From the NCBI RefSeq assembly GCF_048771995.1, contig NC_133050.1, forward strand, positions 6,026,501 to 6,090,500: 64,000 bases of DNA. Reading direction: 5' to 3'. Positions 55,918-64,000 of this stretch are shown piece by piece. Numbering within the stretch: position 1 is the stretch's first letter; every line of letters starts with the position of its first letter. The notes beneath the pieces were generated by a model. That model searched no databases. It was not told the DNA's origin and saw only the letters and a list, made by a program, of their open reading frames with translations. The DNA is from Taeniopygia guttata. Lineage: Eukaryota > Chordata > Aves > Passeriformes > Estrildidae. A program made the position numbers and the translations under genes.

Positions 55918-56075
55918 ACGCGGATTTTGGAATTATAGAACGTTAAATGGGAGGGACCCTCAAAGCTCACTCAGGGCCACCTTCCACTAGCCCAGCTCGC
56001 CCCGGTACTCGCCCAAACTGCCTTTAAACATCCCAGGGATGGGGCAGCCACAGCTCCTGTGGGCGATCCGTGCCA
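55918..56075 (-). mobile_element. CR1 LINE 3' terminal fragment
   Basis: Reads as reverse-complement CR1: GGAATTATAGAACGTTAAAT, then GGGAGGGACCCTCAAAGCTC, then CACCTTCCACTAGCCCAG, then ATCCCAGGGATGGGGCAGCC. It is opposite in orientation to the adjacent CR1-like fragment. Confidence 0.88.
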
Positions 56076-56079
56076 CGGC

Positions 56080-57472
56080 CGCGAGAGAAGCCGCAATTTT
56101 CCCCCATCCAAATCGCCCCTGGCTGCGTCCCCGTCCCCGCCCTGCGCTGACATCACCGGCAGGGCTCGGACAGGCCGAACCGGCTCCGGGATGACCGGGG
56201 GAACGGGCTCGGTACCGCCAGCACCGGGGTTTTACCGGGCTGCCCCCGAGCCTCGAACCGCGGAGAGAAGGGAGCGGCGCTGGCGGCCCGCCAAGCCCCG
56301 AATCCACGGAACCAACAGCGGGGCTGGAACCGGTTTGCGGCCGCTGATGGCGGCGGCGCCGGGCGGGGCCGGAAGCACCGGGACACCGGGAGAGGGCGGG
56401 GCGGCCTCAGCGGGGAGGCCTCCACCCGGTTCCCCGGGGCCATCCAGCCGCGCTGCCCCCGCGGGAGCACCCAAAGCCGCCGATTCACACCGGGAACCAC
56501 AAACCGGGAACCGCACACCGCACACCGGGCCCGCCCCGCGCCGCCCTCACCGCCCGCGGCCTACCCAGCCCGCCCCCGCCCCGCGCGGCCTCGCACCGTC
56601 CTGGCAGCCAGCCCGGTGCGCTTGTCCCACAGGAAATCCGTGATGGCGGCCGTGGGCCCCGGGGGCCCCGTTCCAGCTCCCGCCGCCGCCGCCGCCGCCG
56701 ATCCGGGTCCTGCCAGCCCGCGGGGCCGCGCGCGCACGTACGCGCTCACGCACGCACGCACGCACGCAGGCGCGCGGAGCTGCGTCACGCCGCGATGGGC
56801 GGGGTTAAACACGAGGGTCCCGCCCATATCTCCTCTCGTTAAGCCACGCCCCGTTCCCCGTCCCATCAATGCTGGGTGATGTAGGAGGGGCGTGGCCTGT
56901 GTAAATCGCCCCGCCCACTCCTCCACGAAGCCACACCCCCTCTCCTGACAGCGGAGGGGCGTGGCCTATGCTGATATCCCGCCCATAAGCCACGCCCATC
57001 TCATCCCAAGCCACGCCCCTTCGCCTCACTGCCACCGATGGGCGTGGCCAGATAGAAGGGGCGTGGTCTATAATTGTAGCCCCGCCCCTCTCTCTTGAAG
57101 CCACGCCCCTCCCCGGTTCCCCCGCCGGTACCGGGGCCGGACCGGGGGCGCGTTCTCCCTCCCGAGGTCCCACCCGCCAGCCCCGCCCCACCCCGCCCCG
57201 CCCGCCGCGGGGTCCCGCCGCTCCGGTGCCGCCCGGGCCTCGCCGCTCCCTCCCCTCTCCGCCGCTCCGGTGCCACCGGCGCTTCCCGGCTGCCGGCGGC
57301 CGGAGCGTGCGCAACAGGCGGGAGCCGGCGGAGCTTCGTGAGCGCTCGGTGAGCCAGCGGCCGCCCGCCCGGGGCCGGGCATGTGCGGCGGGGCGACGGG
57401 CAGGGCGCCCGGGCAAGGGCGTTTGAAGGAAACGTGAGACGAGGCGGCGGCGGCGGCGGCGGCGGCGGAGGG
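56080..57472. promoter_or_regulatory. Divergent CpG-island promoter region of CLK2 and HCN3
   Basis: Strongly CpG-rich interval between the CR1 cluster and the HCN3 start codon. The CLK2 non-coding first exon probably lies around 56.5-56.7 kb, but I could not fix its donor. A repeated GAAGCCACGCCCC-type word with GGGCGTGGCC complement (56810-57120) supplies many SP/KLF GC-box motifs. An ACGC tetranucleotide run is at 56745-56768. No TATA box is seen. Confidence 0.6.

Positions 57473-64000
<6,528 letters not shown>

Noticed and set aside
57383-57472. Upstream ATG as the true HCN3 start
   Set aside because: It adds a glycine run from a GGC repeat with no similarity to HCN N-termini; the ATG at 57473 fits better.

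Overview
The window is vertebrate DNA and almost certainly from a bird. The genes have many exons and very short introns, GC content is high with CpG-rich promoters, minisatellites are unusually dense, and the only abundant interspersed repeat is the CR1 LINE. This fits a bird microchromosome (the chicken chr25 type); the species cannot be named from the sequence.

Gene order and strands match the human 1q22 block: mir-92b (+), THBS3 (-), MTX1 (+), GBA (-), FAM189B/ENTREP3 (-), SCAMP3 (-), CLK2 (-), HCN3 (+, cut by the window end). I rebuilt each gene exon by exon from GT-AG junctions and homology. Every complete reading frame closes without a break: THBS3 950 aa, MTX1 310, GBA copies 524, 523 and 522, FAM189B 679, SCAMP3 337, CLK2 504.

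The most notable feature is a head-to-tail triplication of the lysosomal glucocerebrosidase gene (14.6-31.9 kb) where human has one functional gene and one pseudogene. All three copies are open, keep the ten-exon layout and keep both catalytic glutamates. They differ at sites that matter in the human enzyme: copy A lacks the first N-glycosylation sequon and two free cysteines, copy B has a rewritten active-site loop, and copy C is the most orthodox. Exon 2 is much more alike among the copies than the other exons, which suggests gene conversion.

Layout: 0-7.2 kb mir-92b and THBS3; 7.2-9.6 kb divergent promoter interval filled by a 1.5 kb minisatellite; 9.6-13.1 kb MTX1; 13.1-31.9 kb GBA cluster with minisatellites and one CR1; 32.3-39.4 kb FAM189B; 40.2-43.0 kb SCAMP3; 45.0-56.6 kb CLK2, whose introns carry CR1 pieces, two of them turned into tandem repeats; 57.5-64 kb HCN3.

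The genes do not form one pathway. They are a conserved cluster: extracellular matrix (THBS3), mitochondrial import (MTX1), lysosomal lipid breakdown (GBA), endosomal membrane trafficking (FAM189B, SCAMP3), splicing-factor kinase (CLK2) and pacemaker channel (HCN3).
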